From Pseudomonas sp. Q11 (lineage in GTDB: Bacteria; Pseudomonadota; Gammaproteobacteria; Pseudomonadales; Pseudomonadaceae), in assembly GCF_024494355.1 (NCBI RefSeq), contig NZ_JAKNQY010000026.1:24920-88919 (forward strand): a DNA stretch of 64,000 bases, read 5' to 3'. Position numbers and translations under genes: made by a program. Positions 36,812-45,943 of this stretch are shown here, in pieces. Below the pieces are notes generated by a model. It ran no database searches and was not told the origin of the DNA. It saw only the letters and a list, made by a program, of their open reading frames with translations. The first letter of the stretch is position 1; each line of letters opens with the position of its first letter.

Positions 36812-37315
36812 TTAACTTCGCAGTTGGCTAAGCGCGCTGATCGCGTCATCACTGGTTTGGGTGGCCAGTTCAATCGCGTTTTTGGCGATGTGCGCCCGGA
36901 TTTGTGCCTTGGCTTTAAGGCGCCGCTCACGAAGCAACAGCAAGTTCGAATCACATTCGGCAGCCTTGGCGAGAATCTGGTCTGCCGCCTGCCTGGCTGT
37001 TCGCCCTTTGATGACCCACGCTGAAACCGCCAGAGGCACGGATTTCTTCGGGTAACCCTCATCCTTGAACGCCTGCGCCTCTAGGGCCGCTTGTTGGTAT
37101 TCCATGGCTCGTAAGGGATCACCGACCAAGGCTCGACGCGCGCTGTCGGCAGCCGCATCAACTTTGGCGCACAGTCGCTCGCCTTCGATACGCAATAGCT
37201 CGGCGGCATTTTCTTCGTTCAATAGCCATTTACCGTCCTCCCATATGTGGGCGGGGGATGGCGGAGCCGGACGGAGTTCATCTTCGTACTGATGCAGTTC
37301 TTGAATGACTTTCAT
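36812..37315 (-). CDS. Tail fibre-associated/assembly protein following fibre 1
   Basis: 167 residues, predicted almost wholly helical with Ala/Glu/Arg-rich stretches (EENAAELLRIEGERLCAKVDAA; LKAKAQIRAHIAKNAIEL). The ATG overlaps the fibre 1 stop (ATGA), the position of a fibre chaperone. It is unrelated by eye to the assembly protein after fibre 2, so each fibre seems to have its own type. Chaperone role is inference from position. Confidence 0.6.
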   Translation of the reverse strand: MKVIQELHQYEDELRPAPPSPAHIWEDGKWLLNEENAAELLRIEGERLCAKVDAAADSARRALVGDPLRAMEYQQAALEAQAFKDEGYPKKSVPLAVSAWVIKGRTARQAADQILAKAAECDSNLLLLRERRLKAKAQIRAHIAKNAIELATQTSDDAISALSQLRS

Positions 37316-38475
37316 CGGATCAACTCCCAGGACAAGTGGACATTGATTGCATTGGTGAAATTAACGGCAATACCAACGCTGTAATCAGTCAACGCCTGAT
37401 GCCCCTTGATACCCATGCTCAGCAACAGTTCGTCGCTGTCGGCATTGGTTGCACCCAACGTGTGCTCGGTCTGAAAGCACTGCCACAGCGAACGCAACTC
37501 GGCATGATCAAAACTGGCTGTGACCGTGGAGACCGTCACGTCGCTGATGACGTTGTTGGAAAACAACACACACACGTACGGGCTTGCAGGATTGGTCCAG
37601 CCCCCTGCCTGGTTGGTAATATTTTGTGAGGCGGGCGATAGATAGCTGTAGTTACCCCCAACCCATCCGGGCTGAGCAAAGGCCAGCGAGGTCACAGTGC
37701 TTGAAGAAGGCGTGGGATTACCCGCAACAAGCCGACCAGCACGCGCATGCGGATCAAGCGGCAAATACACCACGCCAGTGCCATTGACAGTCTGAGTCCA
37801 ACTCAATCGTGAACGGTTGTATATCGAGCGAACCACAGGCAAGGAGCCCGGCGCTCCAGTCAACACCCAGGCCAGGCACATATCCAACGGCGTGGACTGG
37901 AATCCACCACCCGAAGCACCATTTATAGTGCCCTTCAGTGACTCTGGGATGACGTCGTAAAGGCTCCCACGCTGCATATAAAAAGTCAGCGAATCTCCCG
38001 TCACCTGCGCCCTTAAAAAATAGCCAGAGCTGGGCAATAAATCGGTACTGCTCCAGGCCGAAGTTACAAAGGTGCGTGATCGGCCTAACTTCCCGCTCAC
38101 CACTTCCTGACCAATGCTGATATACACGCCCGCCGGAATCGAAATGCGCCCTCCGCTGGTTGAAACAGCCGCTGGAGCCACCGATATACGAGCATCGGCC
38201 GTAGCGATTGTAGGCAGGGGCAAAGCCGCAAGCGGCAGTGCCAAATCCTGGTTCCAACCCTTCGCGGTGACCGATTGGATCGCCTGGAGCAACTGATCGT
38301 GTCGGGTTTCATCAGGAGAGAGGTTCCCTGCCTGGATGACATTCACAATCTCCTGCGTCACGCCATTTCCCCAGTCAGCAGGAATCAATGATCCCGGCGT
38401 CCCGGTCAGCGGGTTTTCATCCACGAACTTCCCGTTCACCAAGCCTGCGCTGGGCACACTCTTCGGATAATCCAT
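37312..38475 (-). CDS. Tail fibre 1 of the Mu-like tailocin
   Basis: 387 residues. The first 47 residues match fibre 2 at 39 positions, an attachment module for the baseplate; the remainder (a TISV-rich shaft and a tip with HTLGATNADSDELLLSMGIKG) has no counterpart in fibre 2. No collar domain is seen. It follows the gp48-like gene by 11 bases. Confidence 0.85.
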   Translation of the reverse strand: MDYPKSVPSAGLVNGKFVDENPLTGTPGSLIPADWGNGVTQEIVNVIQAGNLSPDETRHDQLLQAIQSVTAKGWNQDLALPLAALPLPTIATADARISVAPAAVSTSGGRISIPAGVYISIGQEVVSGKLGRSRTFVTSAWSSTDLLPSSGYFLRAQVTGDSLTFYMQRGSLYDVIPESLKGTINGASGGGFQSTPLDMCLAWVLTGAPGSLPVVRSIYNRSRLSWTQTVNGTGVVYLPLDPHARAGRLVAGNPTPSSSTVTSLAFAQPGWVGGNYSYLSPASQNITNQAGGWTNPASPYVCVLFSNNVISDVTVSTVTASFDHAELRSLWQCFQTEHTLGATNADSDELLLSMGIKGHQALTDYSVGIAVNFTNAINVHLSWELIR

Positions 38476-38486
38476 TCATCTACTCC

Positions 38487-39086
38487 CTAGTCATAATTGA
38501 TGTGAACCTTCGTATGCGCCGGCGTACTGCGATGAATCAGGCACTCAAGCGCCGAGCCCGGATTCACGCCGAAACGCTCCCCCCAATAGCTGGCGCCAAA
38601 ACGTCGGCCGAGCAGCAGGCGGCCGCCGGTGTTGAGGGTCCACATGAACTGCGCCTGCCAGGTGCCGAAGTGGGCTTCGCCGAAACGGGCACGGCCCATG
38701 CGGGGGGCCTTGAGTTCGGTGATGGTGGCGTTGGGATAGCCCTGGCTCTTGGCGATTTCCACGTAATAAGCGATGGCCTGGCTGCCCACCGCCAACAACC
38801 GCCGACGTACCGCCAAACGGCGGTCGTCATACAGCGGTGTAGCGCCCAGGCATGGGTCGGGCAGGTTCATCACCCGCTCCCAATCCGGCACCAGCTCACT
38901 CACACCCGCCGGGTCCATTTCGTGGAGCAGGTCGGCGGCGCGGGCGTCGAGACGCGCCAGTTCCTGGGCGATGCCTTCCAGCACCTCTTCCAGTTCCGGC
39001 ACACGCTCCGGGTCCCACGCCGGGCCGCTGGGCAGCAGGCTGCGCAGTTGGGCCTGGTATTGCTCGGCGGTTCTTATTCCAGCCAT
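38487..39086 (-). CDS. Baseplate protein, Mu gp48/YmfQ (DUF2313) family
   Basis: 199 residues with the DUF2313 core (LRSLLPSGPAWDPERVPELEEVLEGIAQELARLDARA... and ELVPDWERVMNLP). It links the J-type baseplate wedge to the fibre. It overlaps the gp47-like gene by 13 bases. Confidence 0.9.
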   Translation of the reverse strand: MAGIRTAEQYQAQLRSLLPSGPAWDPERVPELEEVLEGIAQELARLDARAADLLHEMDPAGVSELVPDWERVMNLPDPCLGATPLYDDRRLAVRRRLLAVGSQAIAYYVEIAKSQGYPNATITELKAPRMGRARFGEAHFGTWQAQFMWTLNTGGRLLLGRRFGASYWGERFGVNPGSALECLIHRSTPAHTKVHINYD

Positions 39087-40114
39087 ACGCAGCCTCCGAA
39101 GGTCAGCAACTGATTGCTGGCCGCGACCACGTCAGCGATGGGCGCGGTGAGCGTGTGGTCGGTTTCACCGGTGGAACTGCTGATAGCTTCGGCGATGTGG
39201 GTCAGCAACAAGGTTTCGCCGAGGCCGGCTTCGCGGTTATGCAGGTCGCGCAGTTGCGCTTCGATGGCGGCGCGCACGGCGCTGGTGTCCGGGGTAATGC
39301 GCAGCCGGTAGGTCACCGGCACCCGCGTCGGCGCCAGTACATGCACTTCGGCGGTGACCGGGCGCAGCGGCTCGATATAGGCCCGGACTTCTTCCAGTTG
39401 CTCGGCGTTGGGAATCGGCTGTGGGTCGTCGTCACGCATGACGAACACGCCGACGGTGCCGGGCCCCAGGTAGCTGCCGCGACACCAGGCGCGGGTGATG
39501 CCTGGGCATTCCAGGGCCCAGGTTTCATAGTCCTGCGCGGAACCACCGTGGGGGATGATGCGGTAGGAACGGATCACCCTGGCCCGCAGGGATTCGAGGC
39601 TTTCCCGGGCGAGGCCACCGGCCAGCCCGGGTGCCAACACGGTGAAGCTGTTGTCGATCCCAAGGATCGGCTGCACCGGTGTCAGCATCAGGCCGGCATC
39701 GGCATTACCCAGGCTGCCGGCGTCCAACGCGGCGACAGTGGTGCTGTTCAGGCCATTGCTGGTGGTGCGGGCGCTGGTCACTTTGTAGGTGCGGCCATCG
39801 GTGGATTGCAGCAGCGTGTCGACATCCAGCACCGCGCCAGCGGTGGCGGTGAAACTGACGCTGCCGCTGGCCACCTGGGCCGCTTTGCGCGCCTGGTTCA
39901 GGCGCAGGGCAGCGATGCGCTCCAGTGTGGATTCGTCGGCTTTGTCCGGCAGGATCTGCTCGGCGATCCAGTCCAGGTAGCCATACAGGCCATAGGCGGC
40001 GCCGCCCAGGGTGCGGGCCAGCACCTGGGCATCGGACTGGCGCAGCGAATCGCTGGCCAGGTCGCTTTGGGCGCGCTTGATCAGCACCGGCAGCGAAGGG
40101 GTTTCAAACGGCAT
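39074..40114 (-). CDS. Baseplate J/Mu gp47-family protein
   Basis: 346 residues of the baseplate_J fold: PSLPVLIKRAQSDLA at the N-terminus, the central RVIRSYRIIPHGGSAQDYETWALECPGI block, and VPVTYRLRI later. Wedge component of the contractile-tail baseplate. Overlaps the gp46-like gene by 11 bases. Confidence 0.93.
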   Translation of the reverse strand: MPFETPSLPVLIKRAQSDLASDSLRQSDAQVLARTLGGAAYGLYGYLDWIAEQILPDKADESTLERIAALRLNQARKAAQVASGSVSFTATAGAVLDVDTLLQSTDGRTYKVTSARTTSNGLNSTTVAALDAGSLGNADAGLMLTPVQPILGIDNSFTVLAPGLAGGLARESLESLRARVIRSYRIIPHGGSAQDYETWALECPGITRAWCRGSYLGPGTVGVFVMRDDDPQPIPNAEQLEEVRAYIEPLRPVTAEVHVLAPTRVPVTYRLRITPDTSAVRAAIEAQLRDLHNREAGLGETLLLTHIAEAISSSTGETDHTLTAPIADVVAASNQLLTFGGCVWLE

Positions 40115-40505
40115 AGGTCACCTGCCAACTGTTATCGGGGTTGATGTCCAGGCGCTCGCCGTCGGCCAGGGTCAAAACCGTGCGCAGGTTCAGACGCTGG
40201 GCGTCGAGGCGTTCGCTGACGATGTCGATGGCGCTGCAATGGCCGTCGTCGATCAGCCATTGCAAGGCTTCGCGGGCATAGAATTCGGCGTCGAGCTGGG
40301 TCTGCCGGGTTAGCTTGACCCGGCGCAACAGCCACAGCCGCGAACCAATGCGGTCGTCGGCGACGGTGGGAAAAGTGTCGCCCCACCAGCCGAAACGTTG
40401 CTCGTCATCCACGGCATCGTCATCAGCGGCGCGGCGCCAGGTGAACAGGCTGATCAGCACCGAGCGGGTCAGCGCGGCGTGCAGGTTCTGGCTGATGAAC
40501 ATCAT
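40104..40505 (-). CDS. Baseplate protein, Mu gp46 family
   Basis: 133 residues. Motifs typical of GP46 proteins: RSVLISLFTWRRAADDDA, RFGWWGDTF and RLWLLRRVKLT. Functional equivalent of the gp25/W wedge protein. Its ATG overlaps the stop of the preceding gene. Confidence 0.88.
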   Translation of the reverse strand: MMFISQNLHAALTRSVLISLFTWRRAADDDAVDDEQRFGWWGDTFPTVADDRIGSRLWLLRRVKLTRQTQLDAEFYAREALQWLIDDGHCSAIDIVSERLDAQRLNLRTVLTLADGERLDINPDNSWQVTYAV

Positions 40506-41011
40506 TGGCCTCCCGCCGGCACGCCGGTCTGGCCGTTGCCGGCCTGTACGCCGACATGCACATGCTTGATCTGGCTGATGCCGCCGGCGATCTGGTCGCC
40601 CTGGGAAACCAGCTTGCCGGTGTGGTTGATGACCGGGCTGTCGATGTTCACCGCACTGCTGGCGCGGATGTTCAGGGTCGCGGTTTCGATGTCGATGACC
40701 CGGCCGCGCTTGAAGTGGAGCTTGTCGCCTTCGTCGGTGTAGAGCGCCACTTCGCCAGGGGCCAGGGCCTTGAGACGGAAACGACGGTCAGCCACCACCA
40801 GCACCACGGCATGGGAACGATCGCCCCCCAGGAACGTGGCGATACCCTCGGCGCCGGCCAGCGGGTTGCTGGTGAAGCCGTAGGGCTCGAAGTGCTCCAT
40901 ATCGTCATTCACTTCGCCGGCGGTGAGGCGCATTTGCAGCGATTGCAGCTTGGTGGCCGAATTGGCAAGCACGACAGTGCCGCGCGCCAGGAGGCGGGTC
41001 AGTAGGCTCAT
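40502..41011 (-). CDS. Baseplate spike protein V, Mu gp45 type
   Basis: 169 residues: OB-fold N-terminal half (QSLQMRLTAGEVNDDMEHFEPYGFTSNPL), then a beta-helical spike with DSPVINHTGKLVSQGDQIAGGI and HVHVG. It forms the central membrane-piercing spike. AAGGA precedes the ATG. Confidence 0.92.
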   Translation of the reverse strand: MSLLTRLLARGTVVLANSATKLQSLQMRLTAGEVNDDMEHFEPYGFTSNPLAGAEGIATFLGGDRSHAVVLVVADRRFRLKALAPGEVALYTDEGDKLHFKRGRVIDIETATLNIRASSAVNIDSPVINHTGKLVSQGDQIAGGISQIKHVHVGVQAGNGQTGVPAGGQ

Positions 41012-41083
41012 TGAGGTTTCCTTCGGAATCGGAAGTTTGAAAGCGGTGTTTATTGATCAAGATCCCTTTGGCTGTGCTGGCGT

Positions 41084-41243
41084 CATCGCGAGCAGGCTCG
41101 CTCCCACAGGGGAGCTGTGCCGAACACAAAACTTGTATCCACTGGAGATCCAGTGTGGGAGCGGGCTTGCTCGCGAAGGCATCGGGACAGCCAATATCGA
41201 GGCAAGCTGACCTACCGCCTTCGCGAGCAAGCCCGCTCCCACA
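41084..41243. repeat. Three REP sequences inside the tailocin operon
   Basis: Arms at 41084-41108, 41154-41178 and 41216-41243; the last two form a normal REPIN with the GCGGGCTTGCTCGCGAA variant. They fill the 250-base gap between the gp45- and gp44-like genes. Confidence 0.88.
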
Positions 41244-41261
41244 AGGCGTTTTGCGTTGGGC

Positions 41262-42302
41262 TCAGGATTTGGGTGATGTCGGGTTCGCGTCGAAGGTATG
41301 AGGCGGGGCGACTTGCAAGGTGGTAACAGAGCCTTGCGCGGACAGTGAGTACGTCACTTTGGAGATCAGCATGTCGCCGTCAAAACCCAGCACCGGATCG
41401 ATCACCCGCACCAGGGTGTTGTGTCGCCACAAGTCGCCATTGGCCTGACGCCAGCCCTGCACGCGGTAGGTCGTGGTCAGGGCCTTGCCAGTGCGGATGG
41501 CGCTTTCCCAATCGGCCCGTTGCTGGGCCAGTTCGAAGGTCAACTGCGCACTTTCGCTGATCACCGTCACCCGCTTGCGCTTGAAGCTCAAATCGGTGGC
41601 GGTGCCGGAGACTTCGCTCACCGCCGCCCCGCTCTGCTGGTCATTGCCTTTGTGCTGACCGATGACCCGGTATTCGGAGAACACCTGGCTGTAGTCCATC
41701 GGTGCATTGCCCGAGAGAATGTTTTTACCCAGCTCCAGCACATCACTGGCTCGCCCGCCACTGCCGGGTTTGGCCAGCAACACGCGGCCTTCGGCGTCGT
41801 CAGTGGAAAACACCCGGAACAACGTCAGCAGACGGTCGATGGATTGAAAGACCGTCTCTCCCGGCACGATGCTGTGTTCGCTCAACCGAGCGGTTTCAGG
41901 GATCTCACTGATCACCCCCACGCCATATTGCGAGGCCAGGGCCTGGACAATACTCAGCACCGTTTGCCCGCGCCATTGGCTCGGGCGATTGATCGCCGCG
42001 CAGTCCACCAAGTCCTGGGTCCTGGAGCCACCCTCGATGCTCAGGCTGATCTGGCGCCCGTCATAATTGACCGGGGCCTTGAACACGTAGCCGCTGAGTA
42101 CCAGGTCAGCACCAATGCGCACCTGACATTCATCCCCCGGACGAATCGGTACCGACCGGGTCTGCCCCGGCCATTGCCAAGTGATGTCGAGTTTGAAGGT
42201 ACGGAACTGCCGCTCCAGGTCCGCACTGATCTCCACGCTTTTCCAGCCGCCGTAATCCAGCCCGCCGACGGTGAGCGAGACAGCGTTGTCGAGCTCGTTC
42301 AT
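41262..42302 (-). CDS. Baseplate hub protein, Mu gp44/gpD family
   Basis: 346 residues: KSVEISADLERQFRTFKLDITW, VPIRPGDECQVRIG and DLVDCAAINRPSQWRG are the hub-domain blocks. It sits on the spike at the tube end. Distinct in sequence from the P2-type gpD at 48.3-49.4 kb. Confidence 0.9.
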   Translation of the reverse strand: MNELDNAVSLTVGGLDYGGWKSVEISADLERQFRTFKLDITWQWPGQTRSVPIRPGDECQVRIGADLVLSGYVFKAPVNYDGRQISLSIEGGSRTQDLVDCAAINRPSQWRGQTVLSIVQALASQYGVGVISEIPETARLSEHSIVPGETVFQSIDRLLTLFRVFSTDDAEGRVLLAKPGSGGRASDVLELGKNILSGNAPMDYSQVFSEYRVIGQHKGNDQQSGAAVSEVSGTATDLSFKRKRVTVISESAQLTFELAQQRADWESAIRTGKALTTTYRVQGWRQANGDLWRHNTLVRVIDPVLGFDGDMLISKVTYSLSAQGSVTTLQVAPPHTFDANPTSPKS

Positions 42303-42305
42303 GGC

Positions 42306-43544
42306 TTATTCCCCCGAGACTTTCAGGTCGTTGGACGGCAGGAAACCGGGGTGAGCCACGCCATTGCGCTGGGTCACTTCGGTGACCCGGGTAGCGTCGG
42401 CAAATTGCTGATACGCCACCACCAATGCCGGCAAGCTTTGCTTGAACGACAGGTTGATCAGTCTGACACCCGAAGACGCCACCGCCGTCAGGTGCGCGGC
42501 CATTTGCTGACGCAGATTGTTCATCGCCTGGTAGTGATCCGGCTCAGCCTTGAGGCAGGCCTGCCAGATCGCGTCGTTGAGCGCGTCGCGCAGGGCCAGC
42601 ACATCGTCGGCCACCGGCACGTCACGGCGCTGGACCGGCTGCACCGCCTGCTGCGCCACCGATGGGGTGGTGCCCAGTTTGACCACCGGCGCCGCCACCG
42701 GCATTGCCGCAATCCATTGCGCGGCCTGCACCAGCAGCGTGTCCTGCACCAGATCGGCCACGGCCTGGGCCGCCGCCGTGGTGTCCTTGCCGGTGGTGAG
42801 CTTGGGGGCGTCCGCCTTGCGAATGGCCTCGACCTGTTGCGACACGCTGGCAATCACGCCGCGATAGCCGTCACGGGCAAAGTCCTTCAATTCCCGGATG
42901 TCCCCCAGTAACGCTTTGAACTCGGCTGCCACTTCCTTGGGCAGCTCCTTCACCGCCTTGACCAGATCGCTGAGTTGCCGATAAGTCTCCAGCAACGGCT
43001 TGAGCTCCTGCTCGATGACGCCGTAGACATCCTTGAGGCTGTTGCGCAGGTCAGCGATGCCGATCCGCGCGGCCTTAATCAACGTCATGGCCTCTTCGAA
43101 GCGCCGCACCGCCGATCCCAGGAAGCTGTCAGCCGATACCAGCAACAGTTTCTGGCTGTTGATCGCGGCGGACGGGAATTGCAGTGGCTGGTCGGGGTAG
43201 AACTTCAGAGCGAACGTCACCAGCCCGCCATCCTGACGGGTCTGGGTCATGTCGCACTCGCCGACCTTGACCTGCAGGCGCCCCAGCCACGGATGCACCA
43301 GTTCGCCGCTGCCCTGCTCCAGGGCCTTGAGCAACTTGTCGCGCTGCTCCAGGCAATCGGGGCCGACGATGAAGGCGGTCAGCTCATGAATCTTCGCCTG
43401 CTGACCGAGGCCTTCGAAGAACGGCTGGTCACGCTGGGGATACTCATGCAACTGGCCCTTGTGGCCGACCGGGGTTTTCGCCTGATCGACCCAGAACCCG
43501 ACGCCACGAAACGACGCCGGCAACAAACGATCACGCCAGCTCAT
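42306..43544 (-). CDS. DNA circularization-family (Mu gp43) tail protein
   Basis: 412 residues. N-terminal DNA_circ_N region (SWRDRLLPASFRGVGFWVD; YPQRDQPFFEGLGQQA) with a helical remainder. In Mu the homologue is a tail/baseplate protein despite the family name. It overlaps the tape measure gene by 14 bases. Confidence 0.88.
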   Translation of the reverse strand: MSWRDRLLPASFRGVGFWVDQAKTPVGHKGQLHEYPQRDQPFFEGLGQQAKIHELTAFIVGPDCLEQRDKLLKALEQGSGELVHPWLGRLQVKVGECDMTQTRQDGGLVTFALKFYPDQPLQFPSAAINSQKLLLVSADSFLGSAVRRFEEAMTLIKAARIGIADLRNSLKDVYGVIEQELKPLLETYRQLSDLVKAVKELPKEVAAEFKALLGDIRELKDFARDGYRGVIASVSQQVEAIRKADAPKLTTGKDTTAAAQAVADLVQDTLLVQAAQWIAAMPVAAPVVKLGTTPSVAQQAVQPVQRRDVPVADDVLALRDALNDAIWQACLKAEPDHYQAMNNLRQQMAAHLTAVASSGVRLINLSFKQSLPALVVAYQQFADATRVTEVTQRNGVAHPGFLPSNDLKVSGE

Positions 43545-45105
43545 TGGAACCTCCTGTGGAAAGTGAGCGATAGCCGATGCGCGAACTCACCGCCAGGGCC
43601 GGTTGATTGGTTTGTGGCGGATCGGCGCGCAACCCAGCGGGCGCGTTTTCGAAGCGCACGGTCAGGCCACCTTCGAGTTGCGTGCGGTTATTGGCGGCGC
43701 TTTGTTGCACCAGGGCACTGGAGGTTAGCGGCAACGCACCCGGCGCCAGCGAGGTTTTCGCTGGCCCGTTGGCGGACGCTGGCGCCAGGCTGGACGACAG
43801 GCCCGAAGACTGTTCGCTGGCCCCGCCAAAAAACGCTGGAGCCAGCTCACCCTTGCCTTCGGCATTGGTCTTTTGTTGCGCCTCGGTCAACCCTTCGACC
43901 TTGCCGGTGAACGAGGTGATGATTTCGCCGAAGCCGCCGTTGAAGAACGCCTTGATTGGCGCAATCACACCCTGCAGTTCATCCCACCATTGACTGAACC
44001 ACTGCCCCACAGGTCCCCACTGTTTTGTCAGGCCCTCAATGGGCGACCAGTCGAACAAACCGCTGAACACTGCGAGCATGATCGACACCTGATTGCGAAT
44101 GCCTTCCCAGATCCCGGCGAAGACTTCACCGATCGAGCCCCAATTGGCCATGATCAGGCCCAGCGGCGTCCAGTCGAACAGGCCTTTCAAGGCGTCCATC
44201 ACTGGCACCGTCAGCGCCTTGAGCAAATCCCAGATCGCTGCGAACAACCCGGTCAGGGACGCCCAGTTGCTGATGATCAAACCCAACGGTGACCAGGCGA
44301 ACAGCGTTTGCATGAAACCGAGAATAGGCGTTGCCGCCGCCACGATCACATTCCAGAGTGCGCCAAAAAAGCTGCTGATCGGGCCCCAGTTGCTGATTAC
44401 CAGCCCCATCGGGGTGAAGGCGAACATCGTCTTGAAGAACTCGACCATCGGCAAGACGATCGGCGCAAGCCGCTGCCAGAGTCCGGCGAAGAACGCCGAA
44501 ATCGGCGTCCAGTAGGCGATGATCATCCCGGCCGCCAACGCGATGCCCATGGCAATCAAACCGATGGGATTCATCTTCAAGGCCAGGTTGATCACTTCCA
44601 TTGCCTGGCTCGCGCCACTGACCGCCGTCTGGATCGCGTTGAACGCCACGACGCCATTTGCCAGGCCCTGCACCAATTGCGGGTTGTCCTGCAGCACCTG
44701 GGCCACACCCGTGACCATCGGCTGCAAACTGGCGGCCGCCGCATTGACCGCCGGCCCCAGGGCCGAGCCGAACTGCACCGACACATTGCTGATGGAAGTC
44801 TTCAATCCATCCAGGTTCTGTGCCGCCACACGCGGCGTTTCAGGTGCCTTCAAGCTGCTGGCCGCCGCGTTCGCCGCGCCCACTTCACCTTTGAAAGCCT
44901 CTGCTGACGTGAGCCCCTCCATGAACGGTTTGGCCAGGCCGCCCTCGGGGAGCAGAGCGGAAATATCCAGGCTGCCAAGGCCCGTGGCATCGAGGTTCTG
45001 CTTGAAGCTGGCGACCTTCGCCCGAAGGCTGGCAAGCTTGGGCGACAGCTCATCGATGCTGGTCAGCAGCACTGCTTTTTTCTCTACCTTTTGTGTCTCT
45101 GCCAT
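43531..45105 (-). CDS. Tape measure protein of the Mu-like tailocin
   Basis: 524 residues from ATG 45105; the GTG one codon upstream is an alternative. Short N-terminal coiled coil (ELSPKLASLRAKVASFKQ), hydrophobic segments near 170-190 (IGLIAMGIALAAGMIIAYW), then about five tandem 41-residue repeats (about 196-367) with core PLGLI..NW......F..IW. By the usual helix-length rule, the tail would be around 79 nm. The ATG shares one base with the frameshifted E' stop. Confidence 0.9.
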   Translation of the reverse strand: MAETQKVEKKAVLLTSIDELSPKLASLRAKVASFKQNLDATGLGSLDISALLPEGGLAKPFMEGLTSAEAFKGEVGAANAAASSLKAPETPRVAAQNLDGLKTSISNVSVQFGSALGPAVNAAAASLQPMVTGVAQVLQDNPQLVQGLANGVVAFNAIQTAVSGASQAMEVINLALKMNPIGLIAMGIALAAGMIIAYWTPISAFFAGLWQRLAPIVLPMVEFFKTMFAFTPMGLVISNWGPISSFFGALWNVIVAAATPILGFMQTLFAWSPLGLIISNWASLTGLFAAIWDLLKALTVPVMDALKGLFDWTPLGLIMANWGSIGEVFAGIWEGIRNQVSIMLAVFSGLFDWSPIEGLTKQWGPVGQWFSQWWDELQGVIAPIKAFFNGGFGEIITSFTGKVEGLTEAQQKTNAEGKGELAPAFFGGASEQSSGLSSSLAPASANGPAKTSLAPGALPLTSSALVQQSAANNRTQLEGGLTVRFENAPAGLRADPPQTNQPALAVSSRIGYRSLSTGGSNELA

Positions 45106-45532
45106 CACTGCACCTGCTGCATCGCATTGATCCGTTGCGCGTGCTCCAGGGACTCGCGGAGCACATCCAGTGGCCTGGCCATCATCTGTTCGGGGTCAAC
45201 CTTCCAGAACCAGGCCAGGTCATAGGCGGCTGCGATCAGGTCGCCGATGGCTGCGACGCCGCACTCATGAAAAAACTCGCGACGGCCCAGCTCAATGCGT
45301 TGAGGTCAGCCAGGTCCAACTGGTTGACCGACGACGGCGGGATGCCGGCGCAGACCGCGATGTATTTGGCCGCGACGTCCATGTCCAGGCTCACCTCTTC
45401 GCTCTTGTCGATCTTGTACGGCAGCGCTTTGATCGCCCGGACTTCTTGCACCGTCGGACGGCGCAGAGTCAGTTCGCTCAGAGGTTCGCCGTGGGCCTCG
45501 ATGGCCACGCGCAGTGTTACGACATCGGTCAT
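45105..45532 (-). CDS. Tail assembly chaperone E/E' with -1 frameshift (Mu-like module)
   Basis: The in-frame product is 98 residues (45236-45532). At T TTT TTC (45269-45275) a -1 slip after Phe88 enters a frame open to 45105, adding 54 residues (HECGVAAIGDLIAAAYDLAW...), total 142. The extension ends TGATG on the tape measure start. This is the conserved E/E' (G/GT) arrangement of long-tailed phages: two chaperone forms that load tube subunits on the tape measure. Confidence 0.9.
45269..45275 (-). promoter_or_regulatory. -1 frameshift slippery site T TTT TTC
   Basis: Heptamer in zero frame within AGT TTT TTC ATG of the chaperone gene. Confidence 0.88.
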
Positions 45533-45876
45533 TGCCAGGTCCCCTTGATGCCTTCGAATTTCAGTTCGAGGGTGGCGTCGTCACCCTTGGATACCGGCTC
45601 TTCCACCAGATAGGCGCCGGCCAGCACGTAGACCTTGCCGTTGTTGAATTCGCAGGTGACGGTCATGTCGGTGCCAGCGACCAGTTGCTTGAGCGGGAAA
45701 TCCGCGGTGTGCAGAGCCGTCACCTTGAAGGACGGTGCAATGTCGGTTTCCTTGTAGAAACCCGGTACGACGGTTTCGCGTTTGGTAAACATCAACGGTG
45801 CTTCGCAGCCACCATTGATGGTCAGTTGAGCGCCGTCCACTTTGACGTAGCAGGTACCCGCAATCAGTTGACCCAT
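45529..45876 (-). CDS. Tail tube protein, Mu gpM family
   Basis: 115 residues from MGQLIAG, with GGGAG upstream. DUF2597-like Mu tube core: GTCYVKVDGAQLTINGGCEAPLM and VAGTDMTVTCEFNNGKVYVLAGAYLVEEP. It polymerises as the inner tube. The stop overlaps the next gene by 4 bases. Confidence 0.92.
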   Translation of the reverse strand: MGQLIAGTCYVKVDGAQLTINGGCEAPLMFTKRETVVPGFYKETDIAPSFKVTALHTADFPLKQLVAGTDMTVTCEFNNGKVYVLAGAYLVEEPVSKGDDATLELKFEGIKGTWQ

Positions 45877-45893
45877 GGTGTTTCTCCCTTCAA

Positions 45894-45917
45894 ATAAAAA
45901 GCCCACACGAGGTGGGC
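45894..45917 (-). terminator. Intrinsic terminator between Mu-like sheath and tube genes
   Basis: Minus strand GCCCAC, loop CTCGT, GTGGGC then TTTTTATTT. Confidence 0.75.
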
Positions 45918-45943
45918 GCAATTCATACGTTCAAACGCGACCC

